DNA from: JAXGXJ01 sp050943595
Lineage (GTDB): Bacteria > Actinomycetota > Thermoleophilia > RBG-16-64-13
Direction: 5' to 3'
Assembly: GCA_050943595.1 (NCBI GenBank)
Contig: JBMNPM010000004.1
Span: forward strand, 76,351-140,350
DNA: 64,000 bases
Positions 17,259 to 26,234 of the stretch are shown here, in pieces. A program made the translations under genes and the position numbers. A model generated the notes under the pieces. That model worked only from the letters and a program-made list of their open reading frames with translations. It was not told the origin of the DNA and did no database searches. Each line of letters begins with the position of its first letter. Position 1 is the first letter of the stretch.

Positions 17259-18518
17259 CTATCCGGCGCGGCGCGTCGCCCTCCAGAGGTTGCCGGCAGT
17301 GAAGCTCTGTCCGCGCATGAGTATGGCGGCTCGGAAGACGCGGATGGAGACCCAAAGTACGATGGCCGCCAGTATGGCTACGCCTATCAGATCGACGATG
17401 ATCATCCACGCGGCCATCTGTCCGTCCCCGCTCAGTCGGACCAGTATGCCGCTCGAGGCCGTGAAGGGGAAGTAGGACAGGAATTTACCCAGCAGGCCGT
17501 CCGGTTGCCACATGATGAAGCCCGAGAACCACAGGGGCACGAACTCGATTATGGAGAGCCAGCTTCCGAGACCCGTGGCCGCGCGGCTGGACGGTGCGAT
17601 GGCACCCACGAGTATGGCCAGGGTGGCGATCAGGAAGTAGCCGGTGATGAAGCATCCTACGATGGTCAGCCAGAGTCCGGCGGACACTGTGAATTCACCT
17701 ACGCCGGGAATGCCGCGGAACATCACCGGGACGGTGAGGGCGGCGGCGATGATCCATATCGCCGCCTGCGTCAGCCCGACCGTGACCAGTGCGAGAAGCT
17801 TGCCTGCCATAAAGGATGAGGGGGATACTGAGGTGATGACCACCTCGATCAGGCGGCTCTCCTTTTCTTCGGAGACGCTCTGGACCATGTTGCCTGCCCC
17901 CACAGCCAGCCCTACTCCCAGGAGGGCGGCGAAGAGCAGTGGGACGAGCAGTCCGCCCAGCTCCTGTGCGGTGGGAGGCAGCCCAGAAACATTCCCGTCT
18001 TCATCCATGCGGTAATTCTGGAAGTCGGCCGGAGCCAGTGTACGCGCCGTGATCTTTGGGTCGACCCCCTCGGCAACCAACAATTCCTCAGTTAGGAGAT
18101 ATGTGAAGGCAGCTTCGCCGGCCGGGTTGGAAGGGAACCTCCCCGCGAACTCGCCATATTGATTGATCTTGCTTGTTTTTAGGTAGTCGGCCGGTATCAC
18201 ATACAGCCAGTCGATCTCTCCGTGGGAGAGCGCCTCTAGGCCTTGTGCCTGGTCTGCGAACTGGTGCGGACCACCGTCGGCTGCGAGGCCTGCGAATCGT
18301 GAAGTCTGATCGACAAAACCTATACGGCTTACGGTCTCAGAGTTGTCTGTGGGGGACTCGGGGGTTTTATCCCCTCCTGACAGTGCTGGAACCGCCACCA
18401 TGGCGATGATCAGTAGGACGACTACTACGGCGGTTGAGATGAGGTACCAGCGGCTGCGTAGATAGCCGCGCAGCTCCTCGGAGAATATGACCCAGGTGTC
18501 ACGAGTCCTGCCGGGCAC
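17259..18518 (-). CDS. ABC-2 type exporter permease (NatB-like)
   Basis: This 419-residue permease has one membrane anchor near residues 20-45, a large polar extracytoplasmic segment (to about residue 190), and five or six closely packed C-terminal membrane segments. That is the layout of ABC-2 permeases of the NatB/YhaP group. A short conserved stretch EEKESRLIEVVITSVSP precedes the C-terminal helices and is diagnostic of this family. GTG at 18518 is chosen because it follows AGGAGG by a few bases; the frame is open to 18599. It overlaps the ATPase gene end by 20 bp. With that ATPase it should form an exporter of Na+, drugs, lipids or peptides; the substrate is unknown. Confidence 0.88.
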   Translation of the reverse strand: MPGRTRDTWVIFSEELRGYLRSRWYLISTAVVVVLLIIAMVAVPALSGGDKTPESPTDNSETVSRIGFVDQTSRFAGLAADGGPHQFADQAQGLEALSHGEIDWLYVIPADYLKTSKINQYGEFAGRFPSNPAGEAAFTYLLTEELLVAEGVDPKITARTLAPADFQNYRMDEDGNVSGLPPTAQELGGLLVPLLFAALLGVGLAVGAGNMVQSVSEEKESRLIEVVITSVSPSSFMAGKLLALVTVGLTQAAIWIIAAALTVPVMFRGIPGVGEFTVSAGLWLTIVGCFITGYFLIATLAILVGAIAPSSRAATGLGSWLSIIEFVPLWFSGFIMWQPDGLLGKFLSYFPFTASSGILVRLSGDGQMAAWMIIVDLIGVAILAAIVLWVSIRVFRAAILMRGQSFTAGNLWRATRRAG

Positions 18519-19410
18519 GAGACACCTCCTCGATGAATATGTCGGTAAGAGACGGCAGTACGCGTTCGAATTTATCCACGCTGATGCCGGCCGCGGCATA
18601 GGAGCAGAAGATATGCTCAGGTGTCAGCCGGTCGTCGATGTCGTAGTCGACGACTCCGCCAGGAAGCCGTTTCATGCGACGGTCTCGTAGCTCGGCGGGA
18701 ATGTCCGGGGCCTGTACCTGCACGGACTTGACGCCGCGTTCGCGGCGGATCCCAGCGACATCGCCCATGAGGAGCACCTTCCCATCTGAGATGAGGACGA
18801 TGCGCTCACACATCTCCTCAACATCGGCCATGATGTGTGTGCTGAACATGATGGTCGTTCCGGCCTGTTGATGTTCGGTGAGGATATGCTTCATGAGTTG
18901 GACATTGAGCGGGTCGAGGCCGGCGAACGGCTCGTCGAGGATCAACAGCTGCGGCCGGTGAACTATGGCCACCACGAATTGGATCATCTGCCTCATGCCC
19001 TGGGAGAGCGCCTCGACCTTTTTGAGCCGGTGCTCGTACAGACCCACCCTGTTCAGCAGCTCACCGGCGTGGGTTTCTGCTTCAGTGCGCGTGAGTCCCT
19101 TGAGGCGGGCGAGGTAACGGACGGCGTCGATGACTCGGGTTTTCGGAGGGAGGCCTGCCTGCTCAGGGAGATAGCCGACCGATCTGAGGACCGAGGGCGT
19201 AGGGCAGGAACCCAACACGGACACGGTACCGGTATCCGGCCGTAGGATGTCTAAGGCCATACGGATGGTAGTCGTCTTACCCGAACCGTTGGGCCCGAGA
19301 AATCCGAAGATCTCACCTCGTCTGACACCGAAAGACACGTTGTTCACCACGGTGCGTTGACCAAACGTCTTGGTGAGGGCCTCTACTTCAAGAGCGAATG
19401 GAGCAATCAT
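18499..19410 (-). CDS. ABC transporter ATP-binding protein (NatA-like)
   Basis: A 303-residue nucleotide-binding subunit. Walker A GPNGSGKTTT is near residue 40, the Q-loop LPEQAG near 85, the signature LSQGMRQ near 137, Walker B LLILDEP near 157, and the H-loop FSTH near 191. After the ~220-residue ATPase core it has a C-terminal extension of about 80 residues, common in ABC-2 exporters. It is the first gene of a two-gene operon with the ABC-2 permease, which begins inside its last 20 bp. It is divergent from ppk1 across a 300-bp regulatory region. Confidence 0.93.
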   Translation of the reverse strand: MIAPFALEVEALTKTFGQRTVVNNVSFGVRRGEIFGFLGPNGSGKTTTIRMALDILRPDTGTVSVLGSCPTPSVLRSVGYLPEQAGLPPKTRVIDAVRYLARLKGLTRTEAETHAGELLNRVGLYEHRLKKVEALSQGMRQMIQFVVAIVHRPQLLILDEPFAGLDPLNVQLMKHILTEHQQAGTTIMFSTHIMADVEEMCERIVLISDGKVLLMGDVAGIRRERGVKSVQVQAPDIPAELRDRRMKRLPGGVVDYDIDDRLTPEHIFCSYAAAGISVDKFERVLPSLTDIFIEEVSRARQDS

Positions 19411-19584
19411 GGTATATGCAGACTAGTCTGCTCCAGGTCCGAGCGCAAGTTGGGGGTGGGGGGCTCGGTTACAGTTTTGCAAAAACAATGTATCAATTCT
19501 GTAAAGAGTAGGGCTTGTGCGCCGTGTTCACCCCAGGTGCTCCATGGGGCAGGTGTTACGCTACGGCCGCGGCCACGCCTGCGG

Positions 19585-19628
19585 GTTGCCCCGGACTCAT
19601 CCCGGGCTCACCCCGGATTGTCATTGGG
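19585..19628 (+). promoter_or_regulatory. PHO-box-like array of four 11-nt direct repeats
   Basis: Four consecutive 11-nt units are visible: GTTGCCCCGGA, CTCATCCCGGG, CTCACCCCGGA and TTGTCATTGGG. The shared pattern is nTCAnCCCGG. Actinobacterial PhoP binds tandem 11-nt units of GTTCACC-type sequence, and ppk is a known PhoP target in Streptomyces. The position 83-126 bp before the ppk1 start fits a phosphate-responsive promoter. The match is to the architecture and the core, not to a perfect consensus. Confidence 0.5.
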
Positions 19629-19649
19629 GCGGTCTGTCATGGAGACCGC
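19629..19649. promoter_or_regulatory. inverted repeat next to the direct-repeat array
   Basis: GCGGTCT (19629-19635) and AGACCGC (19643-19649) form a perfect 7-bp inverted repeat around a 7-nt centre. It starts immediately after the direct-repeat array and lies about 25 bp before a TATGAT -10 candidate. It could be an operator; the leader of ppk1 would begin after it. Confidence 0.4.
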
Positions 19650-19710
19650 TACCTCAGGTGGTCCGTGCGACCTATGATGCCATGTATGACAAGACGTACT
19701 GGAGGAGCTT

Positions 19711-21888
19711 GTGGAAGTCCAGGTTGGGGGAGAAACATTGTCACCTCAGCCGACGGTGGAGGGTGTCGAGGGGGCTGTGTCGTCCGACATCGATCACCGC
19801 GGCGAGGCAGCTATGCTGAAGGTTCCGTTGATCAATCGGGAGATAAGTCAACTGCACTTCTTCTCCCGGGTCCTCGAGGAGGCCCAGTCGGGCGAAACGC
19901 CCTTGCTCGAACGTGCCAGGTTCCTAGGCATCCTAGGCTCGATTTTGTCGGAATTCTTCATGGTCCGGGTGGCGGGGCTCAAACAACAGGCCTCAGCCGG
20001 TATCAGCGAGTTGTCTCCCGACGGTCTTACTCCTACGGAGCAACTGAAGGCCATCAGGCCGTTGGCCCAGCGACTCATGGACGATTCGCGCATCTGTCTC
20101 CTGGAGGTGTTGAGCGAACTGGCGGACGCCGGTGTGCGCGTGCTCGACTACGAGGCGCTGGACACGGAACAGAAAACGGTGGCCCGGACCTACTTCGACA
20201 AGGTGGTCTTTCCGGTCCTCACTCCGTTGGCATACGATCCTGCTCGGCCGTTTCCATTCATCTCCAACATGAGCCTCAATCTAGCGGTCATCCTCCGCCA
20301 GGACGATGGCAGCGAACGTTTTGCACGTGTGAAGGTTCCCAGCACCCTCCCTCGGTTTATTCCGGTCTCACGGCCGGAGGGGGGAGGTGATCTCTGCCTT
20401 ACGTGGTTGGAGCAGGTGGTGGCGGCTCATCTCTTGGAGATCTTTCCCGGTGTAGAGATCGTGGAGACGTATCCCTTTCGAGTTACCCGTGATGCAGACA
20501 TCGCTATCCAGGAGTTGGAGGCCGCCGATCTCTTGGAGACTGTGGAGCACTTCGTGCGCAGACGGCGCTTCGGTTCTGTTGTGCGGCTGGTGATCGATCG
20601 GAGCATGCCCGACTACGTGCGCTCGTTGCTCACCCGGAATCTGGAGATTGAGGCTGAGGACGTCTACCAGGTCGACCTCCCGCTGGCCATGAGCACGGTC
20701 GGCTCTCTCTACGACTGTGACCGGCCCGATCTGAAATACCCTTCGTTTGTGCCCCATCCACCAGTAGGTCTGGCGGATGTGGAGGGCACGGGGCTGTTTG
20801 ACTGCATCCGTCGACAGGACATTCTCCTACACCATCCGTACGAGTCCTTCGAGCCTGTGGTGGACCTATTGGAGACCGCCGCATGTGATCCTGATGTGCT
20901 TGCCATCAAACAGACACTGTATCGAGTGGGGAAGAACTCCCCTGTGGTGGCGGCTCTTCTTGAAGCGGCCCGCAACGGCAAGGAAGTGGCGGTGCTCGTC
21001 GAACTCAAGGCACGGTTTGACGAGGAGAGCAACATTGAGTGGGCGCGGGCCTTGGAGCAGGAAGGCGTGCATGTTACCTATGGGCTGGTGGGATTGAAGA
21101 CGCACTGCAAAATCCTTCTGATCGTGCGTGCGGAAGGTGAAGAGATACGGCGTTATGTCCATCTGTCCACCGGTAACTACAACACGGTCACCACCAAACA
21201 GTACACGGATCTCGGCCTCCTCACGGCCGACGAAGCTGTGGGTAAGGACGCCGGTGATCTCTTCAACTATCTGACCGGTTATTCGAAGATGAAGGAGTAT
21301 CGCAAACTGAGCCTTGCTCCTCTGACGCTGCGGCACACGCTGGAGACTTTGATCCGGCGGGAGATCGAGTTCGCTCATCGGGGCGTCGAAGCTCACATCA
21401 TCTTCAAAATGAACTCCCTCGTGGACAGGAATATTATCAAGCTCATCTACGAAGCGTCGCAGGCCGGCGTGAAAGTCGACCTGCTTGTGAGAGGCATCTG
21501 TTGTCTGCGTCCGGGTATCGCCGGATTGAGTGACGGCATCACAGTCATTAGCATCGTGGGGAGGTTCTTGGAACACAGCCGTATCTATTGGTTCAGAAAC
21601 GGCGGCAACCATGATTGTTATCTGAGCAGTGCAGATCTGATGCCTCGCAACCTCGATCGTAGGGTAGAGATTCTGTTCCCGGTCCAGGACCAGGCGCTGG
21701 CTCATCGTCTACGCTGGGAGATCCTTGACACGTATTTGCGCGACAATGTCAATGCGCGGTTGATGCAGTCGGATGGCACCTATATACGTCGGGAGCGGCC
21801 CTGCGGTGACGATATCTGTGACGCCCAGGGGGGCTTCCTGGAGGTCTCTTCATCGGACGAGGAGGAAATATGGAACTGTACTTCCTGA
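19711..21888 (+). CDS. ppk1: polyphosphate kinase 1
   Basis: This 725-residue protein is a full-length PPK1, which polymerises the gamma-phosphate of ATP into inorganic polyphosphate. The N-terminal domain starts at LINREISQLHFFSRVLEEA (near residue 40). The two phospholipase-D-like C-terminal domains carry the catalytic histidines: His465 in LKTHCK (autophosphorylation site) and His484 in RYVHLSTGNYN, 19 residues apart as in E. coli. The GTG start follows GGAGG by 5 nt and gives an N-terminal extension of about 35 residues over typical PPK1. Its 3' end overlaps sixA by 19 bp, so the genes are coupled. The upstream direct repeats suggest phosphate control. Confidence 0.96.
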   Translation: MEVQVGGETLSPQPTVEGVEGAVSSDIDHRGEAAMLKVPLINREISQLHFFSRVLEEAQSGETPLLERARFLGILGSILSEFFMVRVAGLKQQASAGISELSPDGLTPTEQLKAIRPLAQRLMDDSRICLLEVLSELADAGVRVLDYEALDTEQKTVARTYFDKVVFPVLTPLAYDPARPFPFISNMSLNLAVILRQDDGSERFARVKVPSTLPRFIPVSRPEGGGDLCLTWLEQVVAAHLLEIFPGVEIVETYPFRVTRDADIAIQELEAADLLETVEHFVRRRRFGSVVRLVIDRSMPDYVRSLLTRNLEIEAEDVYQVDLPLAMSTVGSLYDCDRPDLKYPSFVPHPPVGLADVEGTGLFDCIRRQDILLHHPYESFEPVVDLLETAACDPDVLAIKQTLYRVGKNSPVVAALLEAARNGKEVAVLVELKARFDEESNIEWARALEQEGVHVTYGLVGLKTHCKILLIVRAEGEEIRRYVHLSTGNYNTVTTKQYTDLGLLTADEAVGKDAGDLFNYLTGYSKMKEYRKLSLAPLTLRHTLETLIRREIEFAHRGVEAHIIFKMNSLVDRNIIKLIYEASQAGVKVDLLVRGICCLRPGIAGLSDGITVISIVGRFLEHSRIYWFRNGGNHDCYLSSADLMPRNLDRRVEILFPVQDQALAHRLRWEILDTYLRDNVNARLMQSDGTYIRRERPCGDDICDAQGGFLEVSSSDEEEIWNCTS

Positions 21889-22349
21889 GGCACGGAGCGG
21901 CGGCGTCACGTGTGGGGTGGACAGATGACGATGCTCTGCGTCCGCTCACAGACCGGGGGCGGGAAGAGGTGGGGCGTATGGCGACTCTTCTGGCTCGGAC
22001 CGCCCCGGCGTTAGACGCTGTTTTGACAAGTCCTTATATCCGCGCCGCTCAGACCGCCGACATCGTCGCCGAGCACCTGAGTCTGCAGGATAAGGTGACG
22101 TCTGACGCGAGCATCACTCCAGGGTTCGACGAAGCTCGTCTCACGAAGGTGGTCGGCCGGTTCGCTGGGGCCAAAGCACTGTTGGTGGTAGGTCATGAAC
22201 CTGATTTTTCGACGATCATCGGCCGACTCACGGGGGCCCGCATCGTTCTTAAGAAGGGCGGTATGGCTCTTGTGGAGACGCCTGGTAGATCGCTTCATAG
22301 GGCGACCCTTGTGTGGTTGGTACAGCCCGGACTCGTCGGAGGAGCGTAG
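21870..22349 (+). CDS. sixA: phosphohistidine phosphatase SixA-type
   Basis: A 159-residue histidine phosphatase with the RHG motif at the N-terminus (LYFLRHGAAAS, catalytic His8). A second Arg lies in SPYIRAAQTA near residue 58, and the second catalytic His is in VVGHEPDFS near residue 106. This is the short SixA branch, which removes phosphate from protein histidines. Its position inside a polyphosphate operon suggests a substrate linked to polyphosphate or to the phosphohistidine of PPK1; that is inference. It starts inside the end of ppk1 and is followed after 1 bp by the CYTH-CHAD gene. Confidence 0.92.
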   Translation: MELYFLRHGAAASRVGWTDDDALRPLTDRGREEVGRMATLLARTAPALDAVLTSPYIRAAQTADIVAEHLSLQDKVTSDASITPGFDEARLTKVVGRFAGAKALLVVGHEPDFSTIIGRLTGARIVLKKGGMALVETPGRSLHRATLVWLVQPGLVGGA

Positions 22350-22350
22350 G

Positions 22351-24330
22351 GTGGAAGTCGAGGCAAAGTTCAAAGCTCCCACCGCTGAGGTCCTGCAGGT
22401 GCTTGGTAAGATCCCGGAGTTGGCCGGTCTCCCGCTTGCCGGGGGGGTGCGTGCTGAGGTCACGGATACCTACTTCGACACCGAACAATGGCTGATATTG
22501 GCTGGCGGTTTCTATTGCCGTGCCCGCCGTCTGAACGGCCGGACTCTGATCACCCTGAAACAGGTCGATGGCGGCGGTGAAGTCATCCACAGGCGCGAGG
22601 AGTATGAAGTCGAGCTTGCTGAGTTCGTCCAGCCGTACTATTGGCCTGAGGGTCCCGCGCGCCGGAGGGTGCTTGCGTTGGTGGGAGCGCGCCCACTCCG
22701 GGGTATGTTGGAGCTGCGTCAGGTGCGAACCACTCGGCTGATAGGAGACCCTGAGCACCCCTTGGCCGAACTGAGCCTCGACGTGGTCAGTATGGGGGAC
22801 GGTACCGAGTCGCCGGACGGTGTGGTCACCTTCTATGAGGTCGAAGTGGAACTAAAGGAGGCCGGATCAGAGGAGGACTTATCCGTCCTGGCTGGCGAAC
22901 TGTGCCGCGAGTGGTCGCTCGAACCGGAGACACGTTCGAAGTTCCAACGTGCGCTCGATGTGATCCGTCGTTTCGGCGGGGTCGAGACAGCCACGTCGCC
23001 CGCTGTTTTTGGGGCGGTGGAAGCGTCCCCGTCCCCTGTGGTCGGCGAAATTGTCTCCAATGCAGAGAATGTTATTGACGCCGCCACTGTCGCCACTGCG
23101 GGTGTCGCCGTCGCCAACCCTGCCGTTACTGCCGCTGCTGAAGCGGCTACGGGTGCTGTTGCCGGTACCGCTGCTGAAGCGGCTGCGGGTGTCGCTGCCG
23201 CCGCCGCGGGGACTGTCGACGGTGCCGCTGAGTGTATCGAGGCTGTCGAATGCCCCGGGGATGAACTAAAGGCGGTAGGCAGTGGGCATCCCAAATCGAA
23301 GAGCGGACGTGCGGCGAAACGATCCTTTCTAGGTGATGGTCTCGAGGTTCTCGAGAGGCCCGGTCTGACCGTGGATGACACTATGGCCGAAGCGGCGCGT
23401 AAGACCCTGCTTTATCACTTGCAAAGGATGATGCACCACGAACCGGGCACCCGGGACGGAGAAGACCCTGAAGAGCTGCACGACATGCGGGTGGCTACAC
23501 GGCGGATGCGCGCGGCCCTGTGCGTGTTCGGGGGGCATGTGGACATGGAAGCGTATAGACCCTTCCGCAAGGCCATGCGCGAGACCGGCCGGGAGCTCGG
23601 TGCGGTGCGTGACTTGGACGTCTTCATGATCAAGACGCAGGCCTATGTCGATTCTCTGGCGCCTGAGAGCCGTACCGGGCTGGATTTGCTGGCGGCCGCA
23701 TGGCAGGCAGAACGGGATCGGGCACGGGCCGAGTTGCTCGTATACCTTGACAGCGGGCGTTATCAGCAATTCAAGGCGAAATTCGAAGCCTTCCTGCGCA
23801 CACCCGGGGCAGCCGCGCCCCGCACGCGGACCGTTGATGGCGGACCCGCGCCGGTCCGGGTAGGCGATGTCCTCCCCGGTGTCCTCTTTGACCGGTTGGC
23901 TCTCGTCAAGGCTTATGATGGGCCGATCTCCGAGGTGGATGCGCCCCTAGAAGTCTTCCATGAGTTGCGTATTACCGCCAAGGCGATGCGCTATACGCTC
24001 GAATTCTTTTCAGAGGTGCTTGGTCCGGATGTCAAACGATTGGTCGACCGGATAAAGGATGTCCAAGACCATCTGGGTGATCTGCAGGATGCCGTGGTTA
24101 CTTCCGACGTGCTCCTGGGGTTCCTGGCGTCGGGTGAGTGGGGGCTCAAGCGTGCAGAGAAGAGTGGGAGGCGACCGCTCTACCCGATGAATGCTCCCGG
24201 GGTGGCGACGTACTTGGCGGTGAAACAGCAGGAGATAGAACGGTTGATGCGCACCTTCGGGCCACTATGGGAGCGTATTCACGGATCCGAATTCAGCCGG
24301 CCTCTTGCTCGTCTTATCGTAAATCTCTGA
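22351..24330 (+). CDS. CYTH-CHAD protein (polyphosphate-associated)
   Basis: A 659-residue protein. The N-terminal CYTH domain (about residues 1-205) starts with MEVEAKF, the ExExK metal and triphosphate-binding signature. A low-complexity linker of about 110 residues, rich in Ala, Val and Gly (residues ~215-325), follows. The C-terminal CHAD domain (residues ~345-650) contains ELHDMRVATRRMRAAL and FHELRITAKAMRYTLEFF, whose His, Arg and Lys residues bind polyphosphate. CYTH proteins hydrolyse or bind triphosphate compounds, and CHAD targets proteins to polyphosphate granules. The GTG at 22351 is chosen because GGAGG precedes it and the CYTH motif begins there. Its 3' end overlaps the convergent ppx gene by 66 bp. 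Confidence 0.92.
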   Translation: MEVEAKFKAPTAEVLQVLGKIPELAGLPLAGGVRAEVTDTYFDTEQWLILAGGFYCRARRLNGRTLITLKQVDGGGEVIHRREEYEVELAEFVQPYYWPEGPARRRVLALVGARPLRGMLELRQVRTTRLIGDPEHPLAELSLDVVSMGDGTESPDGVVTFYEVEVELKEAGSEEDLSVLAGELCREWSLEPETRSKFQRALDVIRRFGGVETATSPAVFGAVEASPSPVVGEIVSNAENVIDAATVATAGVAVANPAVTAAAEAATGAVAGTAAEAAAGVAAAAAGTVDGAAECIEAVECPGDELKAVGSGHPKSKSGRAAKRSFLGDGLEVLERPGLTVDDTMAEAARKTLLYHLQRMMHHEPGTRDGEDPEELHDMRVATRRMRAALCVFGGHVDMEAYRPFRKAMRETGRELGAVRDLDVFMIKTQAYVDSLAPESRTGLDLLAAAWQAERDRARAELLVYLDSGRYQQFKAKFEAFLRTPGAAAPRTRTVDGGPAPVRVGDVLPGVLFDRLALVKAYDGPISEVDAPLEVFHELRITAKAMRYTLEFFSEVLGPDVKRLVDRIKDVQDHLGDLQDAVVTSDVLLGFLASGEWGLKRAEKSGRRPLYPMNAPGVATYLAVKQQEIERLMRTFGPLWERIHGSEFSRPLARLIVNL

Positions 24331-25953
24331 CGGGATAGAGTCCGGCGCGGACGGTTGGGCTCTGTCGACGCTCACTACCAGGCGGCGGCCCAGGGTCTTT
24401 CGTATCGCCTTTTGCCGGGATCGTAGACCCCAGAGTTCCAGCTGTGGGTCTCCGCTCACCTGGATCGTCAGGCGGAGTTCTTTATCCGATGATGGCTCGA
24501 TACGGACATGCTTCACGATGTTCTGGTGGCTTCGCTCAAGACTCTCCGTCAGCCGGAGGATGAGGCTGAGGAATTTCACCACGTTGCGGTCTTCTTTGTG
24601 CAGAGTGGCGTAGTCGGGTTGCTCGGTGCTCGGCAGGCTTCGACGGTGGAAGAGTGCCGCAAGCGCCATGACCGTGAGTTCCGCCTGATGAAAGCCCAGT
24701 AGGTCGGCGTTGTGTATGAGGTAGTACGAGTGCACGTGGTGATTACCGTAGGAGAGAAACGAGCCGATGTCGTGAAGGAGGGCTGCGTGGGCCAGGAGCT
24801 CTCGTTCTCGTTCGCCGTGGGAGTGTAGTCCCGCTTTGCCGGCGGTGTCGAACAGTTCGAGAGCGAGTCGTTCGACCGCACGGGCATGGGGCTCGTCGAA
24901 ATGACAGGCTCGTCCTAGGTGGAGGACGCTCCGTTCCCGCACCGAGAGCCAGTGCAGGTCGTGGGAATTTTGCGCCAGGTAGTCCATGAGTAGGCCCTCT
25001 CGCAACCCACCCACCGGCACCACGTACATCTGGTCGAACCCCAGATCCTCCATCAAGACGTCAAGGATGGCGGCGCCACTCACGATGATGTCCGCGCGGT
25101 CGGGGTTCAGCCCGGAGACTTTGCGGCGCTCCTTGACCGGGAGAGCGCACAGCATGGCCGCGATTCGCTGCAGTTCATCATGGGTGAGGATGTTCGGGTC
25201 CTCGGGCGTTGTTCTGCGGCGATACGCATTCGCGATGGCCACCAGATTGCGTATAGTGCCGGCAGTTCCCACCATGAGATCGGAATGAAGCCGGTTCACT
25301 TTGTCGACGGTGTGCACCGCCGCGTGGCGGGCATGCTGCTTCAGTTTTTTGTATCGTTTGGGCGAGATCGGACCGGCGTCTGTGGACGGCAGTAGGAGGC
25401 TCGTTAGCCGGACGGCCCCCAGCCCGATGGTGTCCAGGAACTCGTATTGTCTTTGTCCCCCGACGATCACCTCCGTACTGCCGCCCCCGATGTCGAGGAA
25501 CACGGCCTTGCGGTGCCCGAGGTGGATAAAGCTGGTGAGCCCGGCATGGATGAGGCGTGCCTCTTCGCGACCCGAGATCACGCGCACGTGCAGGTCGGCT
25601 TCCAGACGCAGTCTGAGCAGGAACTCATCGGCGTTGAGCGCTTCCCTGGTAGCGGAAGTGGCGACGGCTACGATCTCCTCGGCTCCATGCGATCGCGCCA
25701 GGTGCACGAAGTTCTTGCAAACGAGGACGGCCCGATCCATAGGGTCCGGTTGCAGCCGGCGGCCGGGGAACTCCCCTTCGCCTAGGCGAGTTGGTTCGCG
25801 CTGTTCGGTGATCACGGTATGTAGGTGGCCGGGCACGACCCGCACGATCAACAGACGGATGGCGTTGGTGCCGATGTCGACAAAGGCCACGATCCGCCTG
25901 TCTGTTGCCTCGGGAGCAGTGTGTATGATCAGACCGGCCGTTCTGGACTCCAA
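24265..25953 (-). CDS. ppx: Ppx/GppA family exopolyphosphatase
   Basis: This 562-residue protein has the ASKHA ATPase-like fold. The phosphate-1 motif is AFVDIGTNAIRLLIV near residue 25, phosphate-2 is FLDIGGGSTEVIV near residue 148, and GTAGTIRNL lies near residue 230. A C-terminal HD-like helical domain (HAALLHDIGSFLSYG near residue 390) is present, so it is the long form found in E. coli Ppx and GppA. It removes phosphate from the ends of polyphosphate or from pppGpp. The TTG start has no clear ribosome site; GTG nine codons before the DIGTN motif is an alternative. It is convergent with the ppk1 operon and shares 66 bp with the CYTH-CHAD gene. Confidence 0.92.
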   Translation of the reverse strand: MESRTAGLIIHTAPEATDRRIVAFVDIGTNAIRLLIVRVVPGHLHTVITEQREPTRLGEGEFPGRRLQPDPMDRAVLVCKNFVHLARSHGAEEIVAVATSATREALNADEFLLRLRLEADLHVRVISGREEARLIHAGLTSFIHLGHRKAVFLDIGGGSTEVIVGGQRQYEFLDTIGLGAVRLTSLLLPSTDAGPISPKRYKKLKQHARHAAVHTVDKVNRLHSDLMVGTAGTIRNLVAIANAYRRRTTPEDPNILTHDELQRIAAMLCALPVKERRKVSGLNPDRADIIVSGAAILDVLMEDLGFDQMYVVPVGGLREGLLMDYLAQNSHDLHWLSVRERSVLHLGRACHFDEPHARAVERLALELFDTAGKAGLHSHGERERELLAHAALLHDIGSFLSYGNHHVHSYYLIHNADLLGFHQAELTVMALAALFHRRSLPSTEQPDYATLHKEDRNVVKFLSLILRLTESLERSHQNIVKHVRIEPSSDKELRLTIQVSGDPQLELWGLRSRQKAIRKTLGRRLVVSVDRAQPSAPDSIPSEIYDKTSKRPAEFGSVNTLP

Positions 25954-25981
25954 CGTGGGTGGCTCGATGATGTCCTTCCTC

Positions 25982-26016
25982 TCCGGGTTTTTATCGACGT
26001 CCGGGTTTTATCGACG
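25982..26016. repeat. 17-bp direct duplication
   Basis: TCCGGGTTTTTATCGACG at 25982-25999 is followed directly by a copy lacking one T at 26000-26016. It lies about 30 bp upstream of the ppx start and probably arose by slippage. Confidence 0.75.
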
Positions 26017-26234
26017 AGCCGTTGTCACTGAGGGCATTCTCGCCGAAGGCATTCTGATACAGGCCTGCGTTTGTCATGTTAACGCAGGTCGAATCGTCAG
26101 AAAAAGAGTGTAAACGACGGCATTTATTGCTTGTGCGTGGAAAATATGCTCAGCATACTCAGGCGCCCGAAAACTGTGCATACTGTACGGAGTAGGGCGA
26201 GAGACGGAAGGAGCGCACGATCGACACTCTCTAT

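Larger units (their letters stand above)
19411..19710. other. 300-bp divergent region upstream of ppk1
   Basis: This is the shared upstream region of the ABC exporter operon and ppk1. It contains an AT-rich stretch near 19475-19510, four 11-nt direct repeat units (19585-19628), a 7-bp inverted repeat (19629-19649) and a possible -10 element TATGAT near 19674. No open frame in it is convincing. Confidence 0.55.

Noticed and set aside
22195..22350. 52-residue N-terminal extension of the CYTH-CHAD frame
   Set aside because: It overlaps sixA; the CYTH signature MEVEAKF begins at GTG 22351 with its own GGAGG site.
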